A DNA stretch of 64,000 nt, from assembly GCA_018350325.1 (NCBI GenBank), contig JAEVLN010000003.1, positions 2,279,214 through 2,343,213 of the forward strand, given 5' to 3'. The position numbers and the translations under genes are program-made. This DNA comes from Globodera rostochiensis (Eukaryota; Nematoda; Chromadorea; Rhabditida; Heteroderidae). Positions within the stretch are counted from its first letter, which is position 1; every line of letters begins with the position of its first letter. Positions 13,301-24,700 of this stretch are shown here, in pieces. Below the pieces are notes generated by a model. It searched no databases and was not told the origin of the DNA. It worked only from the letters and a program-made list of their open reading frames with translations.

Positions 13301-13762
13301 GGGATCAGCAGCAGCAGGAGGAAGTTGGCGAACAACCACAGGGCACACAAGGGGACGGATACGTGCTGAAAACGGGCGGCGGAGAGCGGCGAGAGGAACA
13401 CACAAAGCACTGGAACGGGAACGGAAGAAGCGAATGAGAAGCCAAGGGGGAGGCAGGGAACCGAGCGCGAAGGCAGCGGAGACGGTCAACAGCACCAGAG
13501 AGGGGTCGGGGGACGGCACCCGGGCGAGGGCGAGTACGAGCTGGACGGGGATCAGCAGGGAAAGGAGCCGGAGCAGTTCGCCTTCAGGGAGGTGATGGCA
13601 TTCATTGTTGGGCAAATGATATTATAAGACAAAGATCATCAACATGGACAGGGCCCTACAAGAAAACTGACCGGCCGTTCTGTGCAGTTGCTGATGGCCA
13701 AAGAGGGACTCCAGCTGAGCATCGCCAAAGGGGCGGCTCAACACAGACAATGGCATTGGCAT
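7309..13762 (-). CDS. Transmembrane adenylyl cyclase, probably catalytically degenerate
   Basis: The order matches class III membrane adenylyl cyclases. The N-terminal cytoplasmic piece (FGDAQLESLF, start Met at 13762 just after a CACAG acceptor) precedes the first membrane block at about 13600-13050. The juxtamembrane helix FLSARNSVESE (about 12940) and LLSASLPPHVV (about 12700) resemble the FLETR...LLLSVLP signature. C1 lies at about 12660-11930 and the second membrane block at about 11280-10830. RRNEILLRMDFL then leads to C2 at about 10400-9500 (LNRIVCDLDG, SYELWGQP). A long Ser/Gly/Gln-rich cytoplasmic tail runs to the stop at 7309. C1 shows FARFHG where active enzymes have FADIxG, so the first metal-binding Asp is missing; the second Asp is kept (QSDAVLALSG). 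In C2 the Asn and Arg of the NxxxR motif after WGN appear replaced. C. elegans has four acy genes; I cannot say which is orthologous. Exon joins in the membrane blocks are uncertain. Confidence 0.8.
10613..10721. mobile_element. Small hAT-like MITE in a cyclase intron
   Basis: A 109-bp element is flanked by a perfect 8-bp direct repeat ACTAAACA (10605-10612 and 10722-10729). Its ends form an imperfect inverted repeat: ATAGGCTGTTCGAGA at the left against AGGGCTATTCGAGA read inward from the right. The interior is built of CTCGAGAC/GTCTCGAG motifs. An 8-bp target-site duplication is typical of hAT transposons. No coding capacity. Confidence 0.72.
12781..12879. mobile_element. Second small CTCGAG-rich MITE in a cyclase intron
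   Basis: A 99-bp segment has inverted ends (TAGTTCTGCACGAGACTC at left; TTATTGCTGAACGAGACTC read inward from right). It is bounded by near-identical 8-mers CCGACTAT (12773-12780) and CCGACCAT (12880-12887). The interior shares the CTCGAGACCGAGAGTCTCG style of the element at 10613-10721, suggesting the same family. The one-base mismatch in the duplication lowers certainty. Confidence 0.5.
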
Positions 13763-14860
13763 TGGCACTGTGGGGGGGGGGGTAAAAATAGAGTAGACGA
13801 AAAGGGATGAGCTGTTGGATGGGAAGGGATGGGAAGAGACAGAAGTAAAAAAATTATGGATTTGCCAGGGGGCAAAAGCCAAAAAACCGAAAACACGGCG
13901 GATCTGCTGGTGGCAATAATGCGGGTGGACATGGCCCGGAGGGAATTACGGCGTCGGTGTTGAGGAAGTGGACGGGAGGGGGGGGGGGGGGGGGACAATT
14001 AAAAATGACGACGAAGAAAGGGAAACTGGAGGGGGGGGGGCATCGGATGAGAGTGAGTCAGTCAGTGGGGTGGGTTGGACTTGGACGATGAAAATATGAG
14101 GGGGGGGGGGGGGAGGGGGACAACACATCGGCGGATAGGATGCAAAGAGGTGGAGAGGCCAAATGACGCCGCAGGGGCGAAAGGACAACTGGCACGACGG
14201 GCCGGGGGACGTTTGAAGGAGGAGGAGGGGGGGGGGGGAAGATGATGGGACGACGGATGGTGGAAGATTGGCGGATCGGACGACCGGGGGGAGGGGAGGG
14301 GACAGCGAATCCCTCACAAAGCCCGGGGAGACAATTGGTGATGCGAGCGAATTAAAATTATCCTCGTTCAGCGATTGATTGATTATTTGGAGGAAGAGAC
14401 GGCCAAATCGATCGGAGGGTGCGGAAGAGAAACGATTGGATTTGGTGGGGGGGGGGGGGGATCGGGGGGTTGCAAGGGATTGTCATTGTCACCCGCGCGA
14501 TCAACCGGATAGAAGGGACAGGAGATAAAGGGGGCGTGGTGGGGGGGGGGGGGGGGGGTCCCCTCCGGGGAGGGGGGGGGGGTACCTCCGGGGTGGGGTC
14601 CCCTCTCTCCCAACCATTCCATTCCCTTCCATTCCATTCCATTCATCCATCTTCATCTTCCCACTTCCTCTTCCCGTCCAGCAGTTGTTACACATCACTG
14701 ATTTCGCTGTATAAATGTAAATCAATTCGAATTATGCACACAATTCCCATTTTGGTGGTGTTGCATTCTCTCCCCGCAATTTCGCTGTATTCGTTCGTTT
14801 ACCCGATCGATTCATAAATTGAGGATAAAATCAGAAACAATGATCATTGATCAACAACAA
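13763..14860. other. Spacer with many long poly-G tracts
   Basis: This gap separates the cyclase start from the 3' end of the next minus-strand gene. It contains at least eight G runs of nine or more (for example 13979-13994, 14101-14112, 14229-14239, 14448-14460, 14541-14558, 14572-14581), read as poly-C on the strand of both flanking genes. A (TTCCA)n-like stretch is near 14620-14645. No convincing exon; the Pro-rich reading frames here are products of the homopolymers. The cyclase 5' UTR and promoter are presumably here. Confidence 0.55.
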
Positions 14861-17800
14861 TTATATTATCTTCCAGCAGATCATCATCGTCATCATCCCC
14901 ACCATTGTCCAACGTTTGGACAACGTTCTCGGCCTCCTCTGTCCGTTCCCCTCCGCCCATTGCTCTTCCTCCTCATTCTTCGTCCTCTTTTGTGGCACTC
15001 CCCTCCTCCTCGTCTGTGCCATCCCTTCCGGCGACCCGCCCTCAACTTCCGCCAATTCCCTGATCAATTGCCTCCACCCGTTGTCCACCCCCTCGAGGCG
15101 AACCCTCTCAATTTGTCCCCGGTGCAATGTGCCCTCGGGGACCAGTCCCTCCAAATGACTTTCATCCACTGCCAATTCGAACAGATGAACGCCAGAAAAA
15201 GCGTTTGGGTTGGAGATGCTCACGGCGGAGTGCAAAATGTTCAGGTGACGAAGTGACGGAGGGACGGAGCTGGAAGGGATGAAGCGATGGAAGTGAACGG
15301 GCGGGGGGGGAACGAACGAACGAACGAACGACCTGATGACGAGTTGGGCAACTCGGAAGACGTAAAGGGACTGGACGAAGGGGAGGGCGGAAGAGTGCAG
15401 GACGAGCGAATGCTCGGGACAGTCTCCGATCAGGAAGAGAAGTGCGGAAGAGGAGGGCAAGTGAACATAGCGACGATGGCTGGGGGAGGCGGGGCCGACG
15501 GGACGGCACATGCACTCCTCCAGGGGACCGGTCCGACGGCACACAAACTGAACGGGTAGAGGAGGACGGAAGGTGATGATCAATCGGTGATCAATGATCG
15601 GAGATTGGACGGGGGGGGGCTAAGAATGAGGGGGGGGGGGACTATAATTACTTCCGAGGAAGAAGAGGGGCTGGAATCGCAGAGAGAGGACGACGAATGG
15701 GACGGTAACGATAATGTCGCCGGCGGCGTCATGTTCTCCTCCTTCTCCTCCCTCTCCTCAAAACAGCGATTGGAAGTGAACTGCCAGTGAAGGTTTCGAT
15801 GAGAGTTTGGCGCCAAAAGCAAACTGAAATTGCCTTTTTGGCATTGTCCAATTTGAATCGGTGCCGCACCATTCAAATCATACGGAAATGTGCCACTTAC
15901 CCCTCCGTGCCGCAATAATCTTTGGAGCACGGCCATTGGGTACCGCTGACGCTTAGCCTTTCCATCACTTCCACATCGTTCAACAACGCGTTGCCCGGCG
16001 CTCGCAACAGACGGCATTCCGTCACTTCCAAAGTGCCAATCTGAACACATTTTTATGTCTCGACATCGGCGCTGGTTTTGCCAAACGGAGAACTTTGCTC
16101 CCGCCAAACGGCGACGGCGACTCGTCGGCACCGCTCATTTGGGCGCCAATTTGAGACCGAACGATTCGGAAAGAGTCGGACACAGACAGACGGGCGAAGG
16201 GCCCTTCCGGCGCCGGGGGGGAATTGTCGTTTAACCCAAATTCGAGATTGGAGTCTTCAATAAGAAATTGTCGAATTAGGAACAATGGCGTTGCGAAAGG
16301 GGAGCCGACCCAACGAAGAATGGACGAGTTGCGGATGAAAACGGAACGAACAAAATTGGGGGGAACGGCAGAATGGGCGCCGGAGGGTACGGACATAAAA
16401 CGAATGTTACAGTTGACGATGATCAGTTGCAGCAGAGGGACGGACTGAAGGGAAAAGAGTTTATGGGGGCACCTATTAGAACGGGTCCCAACCGGTGTCT
16501 GAAGTGATGTCGATTTGTGCAGAATTGTTGGGGTCGAATTTGTGTTAGAATTTGAATTGAACGCCGGAGGGGAAGGAAACTCGGACATTGACGTTGGAGG
16601 GCTAAATGGCCTTCTCGCCCCGTTGGGAAGACCATTTTCCCGCACATCCGTCCTCGCCAGCCGGCCAATTGTTGAATTTTGCACTCGGAACAGTCCAATT
16701 GAGGCACCGCTCAGCCGAGGCATCCGATACATTGTGCAGTTGCGAATAAGCCTGATCGATCGACAAGATTTCCCTTTTAGCTTTTTGTAAATTGGACCAT
16801 AATCACAAGTCCCGATCGGAGATTTCTGAGACTAGCCATAATTCCCGATCGGAGATTTCTGAGACTAGCCATAATTCCCGAACCAAAACCAGCCACAATT
16901 CCCGATCGGAGATTTCCGAGACGTACAAACCAGCCACAATTCCCGATCGGAGATTTCCGAGACGTACAAACCAGCCACAATTCCAGATCGGAGATTTCCG
17001 AGACGTACAAACCAGTCACAAGTCCCGATCGGAGATTTCCGAGACGTACAAACCAGTCACAAGTCCCGATCGGAGATTTCCGAGACGTACAAACCAGCCA
17101 CAATTCCCGATCGGAGATTTCCGAGACGTACAAACCAGTCACAAGTCCCGATCGGAGATTTCCGAGACGTACAAACCAGTCACAAGTCCCGATCGGAGAT
17201 TTCTGAGACTAGCCATAATTCCCGAACCAAACCCAGTCACAAGCCCCGATCGGTCTCGGAGACAGACTCTGTCCTCATCCGCATCCTCTGCCCATGTCCA
17301 AAAGCTTACATTTCGTTCACCTCCACCGCCTCTTCCTGCGTCCGTCGTTTCCGTGTCCGTCGCCCCTTCCGCCTCCGCCCCGCGTCCGTCTCGCCCCACC
17401 AGCAGTCGCTGATGCGCACCCGCGCCGCTTTCAGCCCTCCGAAGACGCCCGCGTCCGCCTTAACCGTCGCCTCCTCCACGACCAATTCGCCCACTCGCGT
17501 CCCGCTGAACACGCGCGCGCCCATCCGTCCGATTCGAATGCCGTCGCGGAAAAAAAGATGGCCAAGCCGATGGATATGTCCAAAGGCACCCGAATCGATG
17601 GCCTGCAAATCCAAGCGGGAGGAATGACATTTTGGCACCCAATCGGTGGCCTTTGACTTTGATGTTTGCCGTGTGGAAGTAAAGGTAGTCGACGAAGGCC
17701 ATCTGAACATTCAAAGTTGGCATAAATCAGAATGCCAAACGATGCCTTTGCAAATGCGTTCTCGTGCACTCGTCCGATGGAAATGTTACGCCACCAAAAG

Positions 17801-18419
17801 TGTTTCAGTCGGGTCAGTCCGGCGAATGCAAACGGTGGGATGGAGGGTAAGTGGGAATTTTGGAGAAGAAAGAGACGGGGCGAGCGGCGGATGGCGCGGA
17901 AAGCGTCCGGGCGGAGGTCGAGACGGACAATGTCCAACAGCTGGCGGGAATTTCACGGAAATTGAACATTTGCCAACCAACCCAAAAAACAGACACTGAC
18001 TTTTATGTGGTCCACAATGGTTTTGCCTTTGACGGGGGCAAAGAACGATTAGAAATGGCGGCAAAATTATGCCGGGAGGGGGGGAGTGGGGGATACCGCG
18101 GAAAGTGCCGGACGCAATGGTCAGCCGAGCGCATGAATGGACAACTAATTGATGGAGCAGGTCGGGCAAGGAGGCGGAGGACAGCTGAAGATGGCCGCCC
18201 GACGACGAGGAGGGGGAGGAAGCGGTTGAAGAACAGCTGAACGTACCGAACATGTGGACCGTCTTTTTGCTTCCCATTCACTCACCTGCACACGAGCGAA
18301 TGCGCGGAGGGAACGGAGGCGCAGGCGGAAGGCGTCGAAAGTTCGGAGGCGGCGGCGGATGAAAAGCAAAGGAAGAGGAGGAGGAAAAGGGGAAGAGGTG
18401 CAAGAATTAGGGGGGCCAT
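14861..18419 (-). CDS. Secreted LRR-like / beta-solenoid repeat protein
   Basis: The start Met at 18419 is followed by a clear signal peptide (MAPLILAPLPLFLLLFLCF, then small residues before a likely cleavage site). A GT intron follows VCS, and the next exon begins CSSTASS. The body shows irregular repeats of about 24 residues with the pattern I-x-x-x-A/T-F-x-G-L/I-x-x-L-x-x-L, for example SIPPFAFAGLTRLKHFWW (about 17850), RMGARVFSGTRVGELVVEEA (about 17520), GVFGGLKAARVRISDC (about 17440) and ISNPNAFSGVHLFELAVDES (about 15180). A Cys-bearing stretch (VCRRTGPLEECMC) lies near 15540. The last frame ends at 14861 in a charged Glu/Arg-rich tail; an alternative last exon would give an acidic poly-Asp tail. 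The repeats look like extracellular leucine-rich or right-handed solenoid units; partner and function are unknown. I see at least seven exons, with the minisatellite at 16797-17256 in one intron. Gene reality is likely; exon edges are approximate. Confidence 0.66.
16797..17256. repeat. Intronic minisatellite, 41-bp unit
   Basis: About ten tandem copies of a unit containing CCCGATCGGAGATTTCCGAG then ACGTACAAACCAG. The GATCGGAG word starts at 16904, 16945, 16986, 17027, 17068, 17109, 17150 and 17191, exactly 41 bp apart; two diverged left copies at 16814 and 16847 are spaced 33 bp. Copies alternate between CACAATT and CACAAGT junction variants. It lies in an intron of the minus-strand LRR-like gene and is open in a reading frame on each strand because 41-bp repeats cycle frames without stops. 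Confidence 0.92.
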
Positions 18420-19361
18420 CGACGGAAGGGACGGAGGAAACAATGCTGGCAGCAAGCAGCTGAAGTGAGTGCTGAGAGGAAGCAGCAAAAGTGGATTTAT
18501 TCATCCCCCGGGGGGGGGATGGCAATTGGATTATCGGAAGGAACAAAATCCGTGCCTCGGGCGGAGACTTTGCCCATAACCTATGGGGGGGGGGGGGGGA
18601 CGCTAACTTTTGGCAAAGGAATGAAAAGACCATCAAAAAGAGTTGAAAGGTTATTAGCTTTGGATGAAAAGGCGGCAAAAATGGGGGAAGAAGGAGGGGG
18701 GGGGGCAAAAATGTACCAAAAGAGGGGCAAACAAATTGTTAATTGTGGTCGTCCCCGGAGGGGAGGAGGGACTCTGACAACACAAGGAAAGGGGTAATTG
18801 CCCCCATCTTCGGGAGCAGTGTCGAGAGGAATGTACTGGCACGGGGGGAGGGAGGGAAAGACGGGTGGCCCCCCCCCCCGCCCGCTTCAACTATATGCAA
18901 AATGCGCCCGGTTTGGCAAATTTACCGGAAATGGCCCAATTGGAACCCGCGCGACATAACAATGGGAGCCATTGGGGGCGGGGGAAACAGGCAAACGCCG
19001 GAAGGGAGTTTCGACCGTCGCGGGGTGTGTGAGAGGGCGAAATGTCCGCCAAAATGCGAACCTTCCCGCGCATTGTGCCATTAAATTAATGACGCTTAAA
19101 CAGTCCGTGCCGTACAAATTTCTTCACAATAAATGGCAATAAAAATGCAATCATCACACAAATGAAGTTAAAAACAAAATAACAAAAGTTAAGTCTTCTC
19201 TTCTGCGGTTAAAAACTGGACAATAAAACCCTGAAATTTTTAATGAGTTTAAAACATTTTAATGTCAATTCCCCCAAATAACGGCACCTTTTCCGCCATG
19301 AGACTTCGTCGTCTGACCCACACAGAATAGCTTAAAAAACAATTTTTGTAGTTGGAGGAGT
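18420..19361. other. Intergenic region upstream of the LRR-like gene
   Basis: No supported gene. It holds G-rich tracts (18586-18599, 18697-18704), a poly-C run near 18871, and AT-rich sequence from 19081 that should contain the 3' UTR of the next minus-strand gene. The promoter of the LRR-like gene is expected near 18420-18900. Confidence 0.5.
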
Positions 19362-21194
19362 TCACCCCCTCCGGCATTTTAATTTAAAAAAATATTCCAA
19401 CCGAGCGGCCCAAACCGGACAAAATGTCGTACAATTCGGCGGATTTTGAGCGTTTGAATTGCAACAAAATAGGCGAAAGACATCGGCCAACGGAAACGGC
19501 CTCGGGTCGTTATGTGTCAGCAATTGGATAATATATTTTTTTGCATATTCTTGAAGCTCCGGCGGAACCTTCAAAAACATTTTCCGTAAATGAAAACAAC
19601 AAAAAAAGCATTAAGCAAAAAGATTCTGACCACGCAGCAACCCTCGATGAAAACGTGAACAGCCCGAGGCTTCACCCGAACTTCGTCACAGAGTCTGCGC
19701 AACTCGGCGATCTGAACCAAATAAAACAAACAGACGTCGCCGGGAATTTTTAATTTTAGAGGTTTCATGAATTAACCCGAATAACCCCAATAAGGAGGAG
19801 GAGGAATTGAAACAGTACCTGAATGTCCGCAACTCCCAACGTGGTCACTCGGCCTGTGTCCACCAATTCCGTCTCCGCCTCCTTCCAAATTCGTTTGACA
19901 TGCGCAAACCAGTGCTCGTCAACTTCGCCGTCTTTTATATTTGTTTCGTCTAAAGAAAACAAATTTCGTCAAAATTTGATCGTCCGGAATACCCGGAGAG
20001 GGAAAAGCGATGATCAACTGCTCGATCACATCGGTGTCCAACTGTTTGAGCACCGCTTCGGTGGCGTCCTTCAAATGTTGAAATTCGAATGTTTCCATGA
20101 ACAGCTTCAAAGTTATTTTCAGGTCGTCCCTCTCGTATTTGTTCTCGCAATGTTTCTTGTCCGCCAACAAAAGAGTCCCTTCCTCACTGAAAATGATGGG
20201 TTTAGCAATGAATGAATAATGAAAATATGTACAAAATTGGTCAACATGTGGAATTGCGGTCCCGGCGAAAAAATTTTTTAACAATTTCAAATGCATGTTT
20301 TCTGGGGTAAAAATATGCGTAGAACACGAATCTGAGCTCGGACTTGCGAATTTCGAACCACGGACCCGAATTCGAACAATTTTTCAAAATTCTAGGCACG
20401 TAAAAAATAATTTATGTATGGACACAAAAAGGTTAAAACCTTCAAAAATGCACGAAAACGTTTGTAATGATGAGAAAACAAAACAATTCAATCGTTAACG
20501 GGGTCGAAATGGGCAATATAAAAAATTTGTTAACCCGAAAAAAAAGTTACATTTTGAACTTTTGAAAAATCTTTGAATTCGGGTTCGGTTTTCGACATTC
20601 GCAAAATCCGAGCTCGGATTCATGTTCCTCATTTTTTCACCCTATACATTTAAAATTTTAATCATTCAAAAATTAAAAAAAAAAATTTCGCCGGGACCGC
20701 AATTCCACATGATTGCCCAAAATTGAACATATAATCTGGTTCATCATCAATCCGCGGGATTGAAAACGAAAAACCAAATTTTTGCTGTGTAAAACGTTTA
20801 AATCTGAGTCTAACCATTAAGAAGTTGCCAGAAAAATTGTGAATTATTTCTATTGCAATACAATGCAAAAAATGCGCAGATTTGAAGCGCCCGAGGGGTT
20901 TTGGTACTTTTTGGTGTGTCCATTTCAATAAAAAATGCATAAAACAGCTCCCGCTGGCACTGACCTGACGTGCGTGTCGTCCGGAAGACAATTCATCATC
21001 AGTTTGAGACACTCAGCGAGTTCTTCCGCCGAATTGGTGAACCGTTTCAGTTTTAATTCCACATAATTGTTGATGTTGCCGGTGTTAAGTCGAAATCGTT
21101 TGAGTTGGTGAAGTTTTTCTATCATTTTGTGCCATTTGGACGCACAATTGGAGACTTTTGTAACGCAATTATCATTTTGTTTGTCGCCACTCAT
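19362..21194 (-). CDS. Unrecognised conserved-looking protein
   Basis: Start Met at 21194 gives a first exon rich in Lys/Leu/Asn (KWHKMIEKLHQLKRF, then EELAECLKLMMNCLPDD), ending near 20960. After a roughly 770-bp interval containing a MITE, further exons read KKHCENKYERDDLKITLKLF and VLKQLDTDVIEQLIIAFPSP (about 20170-20000), DEHWFAHVKRIWKEAETELV (about 19930-19850), ELRRLCDEVR (about 19710-19680) and VPPELQEYAKKYIIQLLTHN (19575-19510), with a stop at 19362. The protein is helical and charged, about 250-300 residues, with no signal peptide or membrane segment. I do not recognise a family. Splice-like GT/AG borders and sensible composition across exons support a real gene; a decayed gene is possible because of the insertion. 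Confidence 0.5.
20245..20711. mobile_element. Inverted-repeat MITE, Mutator-like
   Basis: A 467-bp element has perfect 26-bp terminal inverted repeats (20245-20270 begins CATGTGGAATTGCGGTCCCG; the right copy is 20686-20711). It is flanked by 9-mers ATTGGTCAA (20236-20244) and ATTGCCCAA (20712-20720), matching at 7 of 9 positions, as expected for an old 9-bp duplication. The interior is AT-rich and contains the word GAACACGAATC followed by CGAATTCGAAC, which recurs elsewhere in the window. No coding capacity. Confidence 0.78.
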
Positions 21195-21769
21195 TTATTC
21201 GATTATTATGAATAAAAGCCTAAATAAGAAAAATAGCAATTCACCAATTATTTATTGAAAAGATGGGAACGGACCGGGAACGGAACTCGTTCCTTATTTT
21301 TTGAAAATATTTATTTCCGTGGCTGCCAAATCTGAGATTTTGAAGTTTTTTTGATGTCAATTTGTTCTTTTTATTAGGCCATCGACATCCCAACACAAAA
21401 CGGCGGCAAGGAGTACTTCTTGGGCACAAAAAGGGGCCATAAAATGCGAAAGTGCGCGGAATAGAGAGAGAGAGAGAGAAGGAGAAGAGAGTACGCGGCA
21501 GAGAAACAAATAAATTAAAAGGTACTCTAACAAATAAATGTAGTTTATAGTCGCCCACATTTGGGTGTCCTTTTCTCCTAAATTTTTAAAAATTATTAAA
21601 AAATTTAAAATTGACAGGCTCAGGCTGAACTGTGCACTCTCACAACAAAATTGCTTAAAATATAGAAATATTAAAAATTTCAAATTGTTTGAAATGTCTT
21701 TGAAAAGCGAAACGATCGTAAAAAGTCCCTTTTAGAAAGAAAGAAAGAAAGCATTGCTGCTGCTTTAAA
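21195..21769. promoter_or_regulatory. Divergent upstream region of the unknown gene and sel-2
   Basis: 575 bp lie between the start codons of two genes pointing away from each other. The region is AT-rich and carries a (GA)n tract at about 21463-21490, a common feature of nematode promoters. An AAAGAAAGAAAG purine tract and a TTTTAG splice-acceptor-like word (about 21729-21735) lie shortly upstream of the sel-2 ATG and could be a trans-splice site. This is inference from position only. Confidence 0.4.
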
Positions 21770-24700
21770 ATGCTTTCTGGCGGGACAAAAGCGAATTCGG
21801 GTGATTCACCGGACGCTGTGCACAAAGAGAGGCCGCCGCCGCCGCCGCCTTCGAATTCAAACGAATTGACTTCGTTTCCTGAGACTTTGAAAACGACAAA
21901 TTTTGATGAAAGAGAAATGAAGGACGTGCAGCTGTACGACGAGAACATTTCGTTCGATGAAACAATCGAAGCAAATGATCGGCAGGAAAGCCAAAAAAAT
22001 GAGGCGGCAGAGAGAAGGCACAGAGAAGCCGACCCTCCGGAAAGGTCGGCGGCGGACATTCGGCCAAAGGGCGCCCATTATTCTCCAACAGCTGAAGAGG
22101 AACATAAATTTGTACAAAAAAAAGATGGCCGTTTTTTGTGCCACAATTTAATTTGAACTCGCAGGAGTCGCTGTCCTCCATCACCGGACAGTTTGGCAAA
22201 ACCGTCGTCATCCTCGCGACGGATGAGGACCCGGTGGAAACGTTTGAGCGGTTAAAGGAGGCGTGCATCAACGGCACGTTGCCCTACAAGGACATCATCG
22301 ACAGCCTCTTCAACACGGTAAGCAAACGCTTTTGCCGAAACTGAACGCACAAAGTCACACAAACAGCTCGTCGGCGGACCCTTTGATCTGGAGTCGAGGT
22401 ACGTGATCGACGACTCGAACAACATAAACCGGATGATCGAACTGTTGGAATTGTGTCCTCAGAATGTGCAGGTGAACGAATTGTTATTGTTGTCGTTTTT
22501 ATCCCAAAATTGTTAAATTTAGGCAGAAATTTGGAGTGTTTTTGTTGCAATTATTCGCAAAAGTTTTCTCAATTTGGGAGCAGCGTAAGTGATTTATTTA
22601 AATTGTACCTTTTTTTTGTACCATCAGAAATTGCCGTTTTAAGAACAGAAGCCTGCTTAATCTCCCAAATTTTGGACCTTTTGCCGAATGCAAATTCAGT
22701 GACTTCCGATTTGCTCATTGAATTGCTGACAGTGCTCACCAATTACAGCATTTCGGTCAAAGAAGTTAAATATTTGTTGCGTTTTCTTCGAATATCGGAC
22801 GACGGATTTTGGGTGGGTTTTTTTTGCTAATGAATATGTTATTAGCCCAATTTTATTTGCAGAAGCCGAACTCCACCAAATTGTTTGGTGTAATGAAAGA
22901 AATGCCAAAACGCGACGGGCCCGACGTTTTCTTTCTGTTCCCGGGGAAAGCTTCCGCGGTACTTTTTCTTACCGGGAGGGATACAATTCAGCTAAGAGAG
23001 GGCAACGCATTTAATGACAAAAACCATTCCATTTTATTTATTTATTTTTTGAATGTTCCGGGTGGGTTGGACAAATCCGGATGTTTTTGGAAATTTTTGT
23101 GGTAAAATTATCCTGGTCTTGACCAACCTCAGCCAAATTATCCGGACGGATATTCGGGTGTTTTTGAACTACTCGGTATCCGGGGGCCCGGATAATATCC
23201 GGTTTTGTCTAACCCTAATTCCGGGCTTCGACCGTTTCCGGGTTATTAGAACTTTTTGCGCATAAATCCATCCTTTTTTCCATTCATCGACAGGGCATTT
23301 CGCTGCCTCCACTGCTTCGTTGGCCGTACCAGAACGGCTGGACGTTCAGCACATGGCTCCGAATGGACCCGCTGAACAGCATTTATTTTGAAAAGGAAAA
23401 GCCCTATTTGTTCAGGTCGAGCAGTGTGTGCAAAATGTCCTTTTTTACATAATTTTTTGCTAATTTTTAAGTTTTTCGACGTCCAAAGGGCTCGGCTATT
23501 TTTGTTATTTCATGGGAAATTGTTTGGTTTTGCGCTGTGTTCGGGCGCCCGGCAAAGAGACGTTGCATTGCGTAAAGCACGAACTTTTGCCCAGAAAATG
23601 GCACCATGTCGCGCTGAGCTTCGTTTATTCCCGATGGGCCAAAAGCGAAATTCACTGTTTTGTGGACGGTTATTTGGTTGAGGCCATCGACGCCAATTGG
23701 TCCGTTTGGGGGGAGGGGCCGATTATTGACGATTTTATTGCGAATTTGTGAATATAAAACAAATTTTTGAGATTTAAACGGGTTTTTGAAGCGGTTCAAA
23801 TTTTTGAAATTAGCTTTTTAGGTAAAGGGTTTCCCCCCCCCCCTATAGCCTTGCACAAATTGAAACGGTAACCGGTGGCAAAGACCGTTTGAACGCAACA
23901 GCCGCTTTTTTTATTTCTTTTTCCAAATACAGCTTCAAAACATTTTTAGGTTAGTTTCGACCGCCGATCATTTCGATCGTTGTTTTGTCGGCTGTGGCGC
24001 GCAGGCGAACTTGAACGAGGCGTTCAGCGGCCAAATGGCTGCTGTTTACGTCTTTTCGCAGGCGATCACTCCCCCGTTGGTGACGAGTCTTCTGTATTTG
24101 GGCGTTTCCTACCAAAGTCAATTCAAACACGAGGCGGAGTCGAATTTGCCCGAAAGTTACAGGAAGGTGAATTTGTTGTTGTTGTTATTGAATTCGTCCA
24201 TTTTCTTTTGATGCCATTTTCAGCATTTATTCGACGGTCGTCTGCACGAGTCGCTGGTTTTTGCGTATTGTCCAACAAACTGTCATGACCAACTTTGTCT
24301 ATTCCAACAACAAACTCAAAAAGGGACTCAAAATCCTTATTTTGTCCAAATTCCGCATGCCGTGATGAAAAATGTGTGGCACATTTCCAGCAAATTAATA
24401 ATCATTTTTTGTCCCTTATTTTAAAGGGCGTCAAATTGGTGAAAACGCATTCAATTCACTCGTCGCTGCATTCCATCGGAGGCATTCAAGTTTTGTTGCC
24501 GCTTTTTTCGCAAATTGACGCCAAACAGCACGAACCCGTCGACGACAACATTTGGCAATTTTTAAAAAATGTATATTTATGCATTTAAATGATTTTCAGT
24601 GCAAATTTACTTTCCGTCGTCTCAATTTTGTTGAGCACTTCAACAACAGCGCAACAACAATTTCTGCATGTGCAAGGCTTTACAATTATTGCTAGCACAA

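Noticed and set aside
16797..17256. CRISPR-like regular repeats
   Set aside because: Units are contiguous 41-bp tandem copies without unique spacers, in a eukaryotic intron.
16792..17412. Long plus-strand frame of repeated SEISETYKP-type peptides
   Set aside because: It is the translation of the 41-bp minisatellite in an intron of a minus-strand gene; no start context, homology or splice pattern supports it.
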